This document shows positions 61,952 through 64,000 of a DNA stretch of 64,000 bases, piece by piece. Source of the DNA: Brevibacillus fulvus (lineage in GTDB: Bacteria > Bacillota > Bacilli > Brevibacillales > Brevibacillaceae). The translations under genes were made by a program, and so were the position numbers. Location of the stretch: NCBI RefSeq assembly GCF_016908525.1, contig NZ_JAFBEB010000003.1, positions 62,001-126,000 on the forward strand, read 5' to 3'. The notes below the pieces were generated by a model. It saw only the letters and a list, made by a program, of their open reading frames with translations, ran no database searches and was not told where the DNA came from. Within the stretch, counting starts at the first letter, position 1. Every line of letters starts with the position of its first letter.

Positions 61952-62004
61952 TTGTTGGAAAATATCAAGAATGTATACTACCATACAAGTATACTAATAT
62001 GGTA
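61952..62004 (+). promoter_or_regulatory. Promoter and dyad operator of the second gntR gene
   Basis: TTGTTG (61952-61957), 16-base spacer, TATACT (61974-61979). GTATACT occurs twice (61973, 61989) and TACCATA (61979-61985) is mirrored by TATGGTA (61998-62004). This dyad overlaps the start of transcription, suited to autoregulation. Confidence 0.6.
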
Positions 62005-62032
62005 ACATGTGGGTAAGGGGGGCGAGAGATAC

Positions 62033-62713
62033 GTGAACTTTGAACTGAACAAAAGACCCGGCAATTCGATCCGCGATCATATTTATCAATTGTTGCGCGA
62101 AAATATTATGAGTTTGCAAATGCGGCCCGGCTTAAATATTTCTGAAAAAGACATTTCAGCCCGGTTGGAAGTAAGCCGAACGCCCGTGAGAGAAGCTTTT
62201 GTCAAACTGGCCCAGGAAGAACTGTTGGAGATTTATCCGCAGAAAGGTACGTTTGTTTCGCTGATCGATCTCGGCCAAGTCGAAGAAGCCCGTTTTATTC
62301 GCGAACATTTGGAGCGGGCAACGGTCGTTCTTGCGTGTGAAAAGATCGATTCCGAAAGCTTGCTGGAATTGGAGTCCAATCTGCTTACCCAACAGCTTTG
62401 CGTCCAAGACAAGAACTATACGAAGCTGTTTGCATTGGATGAGGATTTTCACGCCACAATTGCCAGAGGGTGCGGCAAGAGCAGGGTATGGTCGGTGATT
62501 CAGCAAACCAATGTTCACCTGAATCGGATTCGTATCTTGCGATTGGCTGCCAATTACAATTGGGATACCATTTTGCAGCAACATCGCGAGATTCTCAACG
62601 CGATCAAAGAAAAAGATCAGGAGAAGGCGGACCGAGTGATGAAGGAGCATTTAACGCTGGTCATTTCCGAACAGGAAGATTTGAAAAAAGCGTATCCCGA
62701 ATACTTCAAATAG
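62033..62713 (+). CDS. GntR-family regulator with FCD domain, next to a TRAP transporter
   Basis: 226 residues. Winged helix: RPGNSIRDHIYQLLRENIM and EKDISARLEVSRTPVREAFVKLAQEELLE; FCD domain from about residue 80, with DEDFHATIARGC and QHREILNAIKEKD providing the metal and ligand His. GTG 62033 lies nine bases after AAGGGGGGC; an earlier frame start at 62009 overlaps that RBS. It precedes a TRAP binding protein and probably represses it in the absence of the transported acid. A dyad covers its own promoter. Confidence 0.88.
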   Translation: MNFELNKRPGNSIRDHIYQLLRENIMSLQMRPGLNISEKDISARLEVSRTPVREAFVKLAQEELLEIYPQKGTFVSLIDLGQVEEARFIREHLERATVVLACEKIDSESLLELESNLLTQQLCVQDKNYTKLFALDEDFHATIARGCGKSRVWSVIQQTNVHLNRIRILRLAANYNWDTILQQHREILNAIKEKDQEKADRVMKEHLTLVISEQEDLKKAYPEYFK

Positions 62714-62759
62714 GCCCAGGGAGTGTGCAGCAATCGGGCTGCCTTTTCCCAGACGGAAA

Positions 62760-62773
62760 TGAAAGCGCTTAAA
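62760..62773 (+). promoter_or_regulatory. cre-like box before the third TRAP gene set
   Basis: TGAAAGCGCTTAAA matches the CcpA consensus except for one base. A further dyad, TTGTTGAAACAA within GGC/GCC arms, lies at 62778-62800. Confidence 0.6.
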
Positions 62774-62829
62774 TAACGGCGGATTGTTGAAACAACAGCC
62801 GCATTTCTAAAAAAGCGAGGGGGATAAAG

Positions 62830-63852
62830 ATGAAAAAAACGGTTTGTGGATTGCTGCTGGCTTGTTTGCTGGCGTTCTCTGCAGGCTGCGGGCAGCAGGC
62901 GGCCGGCGGCGGGGCAGCAGGTGATACAGCGAATGGCGATGGACAGGTTTACACCTTGAAAGTAGGAACAGCACTTACGGAAACCGATCCGATTTATCAG
63001 GGATTGCAATCCTTCCAAAAGGCGGTGGAAGAGCGGACCAATGGAAAGGTAAAGATTGAAATCTATGGCAGCGGTTCGCTCGGAGAAGACAAGGATATTA
63101 TCGAACAAGCGAAAGTAGGGGCCAACGTAGCGGTTTTGGTCGATTCGGGCCGCCTGGCGGAAATGGTGCCGCAGATGGGGATTTTGACCGCGCCGTATAT
63201 TGTGGACAGTTACGCGGAAGCCCGCCAAGTGGTAATGTCCGACTTGTTTAAAGGGTGGGAAGCAGAACTGCAAAAAAATCACGGCGTGCAAGTGCTGTCC
63301 TTCAACTGGTATCAGGGAGACCGGCATATTTTGACGAATAAGCCGATTTTAAAACCGGAAGATTTGCAAGGAGTCCGATTGCGCACACCGGGTGCTCCGA
63401 TTTGGCTGGAGACGATTAAAGCGCTTGGAGCCAGTCCTACCGGTATGGCCTGGTCGGAAGTATACCCCGCGATCCAGCAAGGAGTAATTGACGGAGCGGA
63501 AGCCCAGCATCCCGCCACCTATGGAGCGAAATTGTATGAAGTGATCAAGCATATCTCCAAAACAAAACACTTTCAATTGTTGACCGGCATTATCGCCAGC
63601 GACAAATGGATGACTCAACTTCCGGAGGAATATCAGAAAATTGTGAAAGAGGAGGCGCTGAAAGCTGGCGACGAAGCTTCCAAAAAGACGGAAGAATCGT
63701 TGAACGATTTTGAACAGAAGATGATCGAGCAAGGCGTGGAGGTACATGAGGTTGACGTCAATTTGTTCAAAGCGAAAACGGAAGTTGTTTACGACAAGTT
63801 TGAAGGTTACCGGGAGCTGCGGGAACAAATCAATAAAATTCTCGGAAAATAG
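62830..63852 (+). CDS. Third TRAP solute-binding lipoprotein (DctP family)
   Basis: 340 residues. The signal peptide ends in the lipobox FSAGC. The mature part has YTLKVGTALTETDPIYQGLQSF, GSLGEDKDIIEQAKVG and the ligand stretch GVRLRTPGAPIWLETIKALGASPTGMAW with the conserved Arg. It differs from the other two binding proteins in the window and is followed 12 bases later by its own dctQ. GCGAGGGGG precedes the ATG. Regulation by the preceding GntR and by CcpA is likely. Confidence 0.92.
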   Translation: MKKTVCGLLLACLLAFSAGCGQQAAGGGAAGDTANGDGQVYTLKVGTALTETDPIYQGLQSFQKAVEERTNGKVKIEIYGSGSLGEDKDIIEQAKVGANVAVLVDSGRLAEMVPQMGILTAPYIVDSYAEARQVVMSDLFKGWEAELQKNHGVQVLSFNWYQGDRHILTNKPILKPEDLQGVRLRTPGAPIWLETIKALGASPTGMAWSEVYPAIQQGVIDGAEAQHPATYGAKLYEVIKHISKTKHFQLLTGIIASDKWMTQLPEEYQKIVKEEALKAGDEASKKTEESLNDFEQKMIEQGVEVHEVDVNLFKAKTEVVYDKFEGYRELREQINKILGK

Positions 63853-63864
63853 GAAGTGGTCTCT

Positions 63865-64000
63865 TTGGAAAAGCTAACCAGCCTGTATATTCGGGTCGAA
63901 CGCTTCGTCACGAATTTGCTGATGTTTGGCGTCGTGTTGTTTGTCTTCTTTGCTGCGGTCATGCGATGGGTCGGCTATCCCATCGCCTGGTCGGTCGAAT
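63865..64000 (+). CDS. TRAP small permease (DctQ family), N-terminal part, cut by window end
   Basis: Only 45 codons are present. The start is TTG 63865 behind AGGAAGTGG. The product begins MEKLTSLYIRVERFVTNLL and enters the first membrane segment (MFGVVLFVFFAAVMRWVGY), then IAWSVE, which matches the segment-1 end and the W-S-E motif of DctQ proteins. A dctM should follow outside the window. Confidence 0.8.
   Translation, partial: MEKLTSLYIRVERFVTNLLMFGVVLFVFFAAVMRWVGYPIAWSVE

Noticed and set aside
1-64000. tRNA, rRNA and CRISPR arrays
   Set aside because: I scanned for cloverleaf hallmarks such as GGTTCGAATCC, rRNA blocks and regularly spaced repeats and saw none.

Overview
The window reads as chromosomal DNA of a spore-forming, Gram-positive Bacillota of the Bacillales type. 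Supporting signs are strong AGGAGG-like ribosome binding sites, frequent TTG and GTG starts, sigma-A promoters, CcpA-type cre boxes, lipobox-bearing substrate-binding proteins, and the gene order gatCAB ... dgkB-rlmCD, which is also the Bacillus subtilis order but here carries extra genes in between. An aerobic thermophile or soil lineage such as Alicyclobacillaceae or Brevibacillaceae would fit, but the genus cannot be settled from this sequence. I see no rRNA, tRNA or CRISPR array.

Layout. (1) 1-9052: one long operon with a truncated ketosynthase, a tandem ketosynthase fusion whose second half has lost the catalytic residues (chain-length-factor-like), a KAS III-like enzyme without its usual His, a phytoene-desaturase-like FAD enzyme and a complete acetyl-CoA carboxylase (accD-accA-accB-accC). 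It looks like a type II polyketide or specialised fatty-acid assembly line with its own malonyl-CoA supply. (2) 9208-21204: housekeeping genes (psd, gatCAB, MOSC protein, CbiX-like chelatase, natAB-like transporter, glcK, dgkB, rlmCD). (3) 21205-22335: an AT-richer scar downstream of rlmCD with direct repeats, an insertion-sequence-like terminus and the tail of a NERD nuclease-domain gene. (4) 22336-32210: an accessory stretch with an MBL hydrolase, a decayed Lrp gene, two cupins, a lipoprotein, an aldo/keto reductase, and a small putative GntR regulon (gntR, ridA, a dehydrogenase, a TctC-type binding protein) linked by a shared palindrome. (5) 32576-36852: five tightly packed genes around a nucleotidyltransferase-kinase fusion, preceded by a sigma-D-like promoter. 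(6) 36873-40791: a frameshifted XRE-methyltransferase, a marR-isochorismatase-MFS module and a NUDIX remnant.

(7) 40970-64000: a large sugar-acid region. larE-larB-larC make the nickel-pincer nucleotide cofactor. They are followed by a TRAP transporter, a 2-hydroxyacid dehydrogenase, a second TRAP binding protein, a LarA-superfamily protein that would use the cofactor, an IlvD/Edd-type dehydratase, an IclR regulator, two FAH-fold enzymes, a split UxaA-type dehydratase and a DgoD-like dehydratase. After a short interlude (a CMD protein with a divergent MerR, a GNAT, and an ECF sigma factor with its anti-sigma) a GntR gene precedes another TRAP system that runs off the end. cre-like boxes before two TRAP operons suggest carbon catabolite control. 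My reading is uptake of hydroxy or sugar acids, C2 epimerisation or oxidation, dehydration to 2-keto-3-deoxy acids, and further dehydration or cleavage by the FAH enzymes. The actual substrates are not known from sequence.
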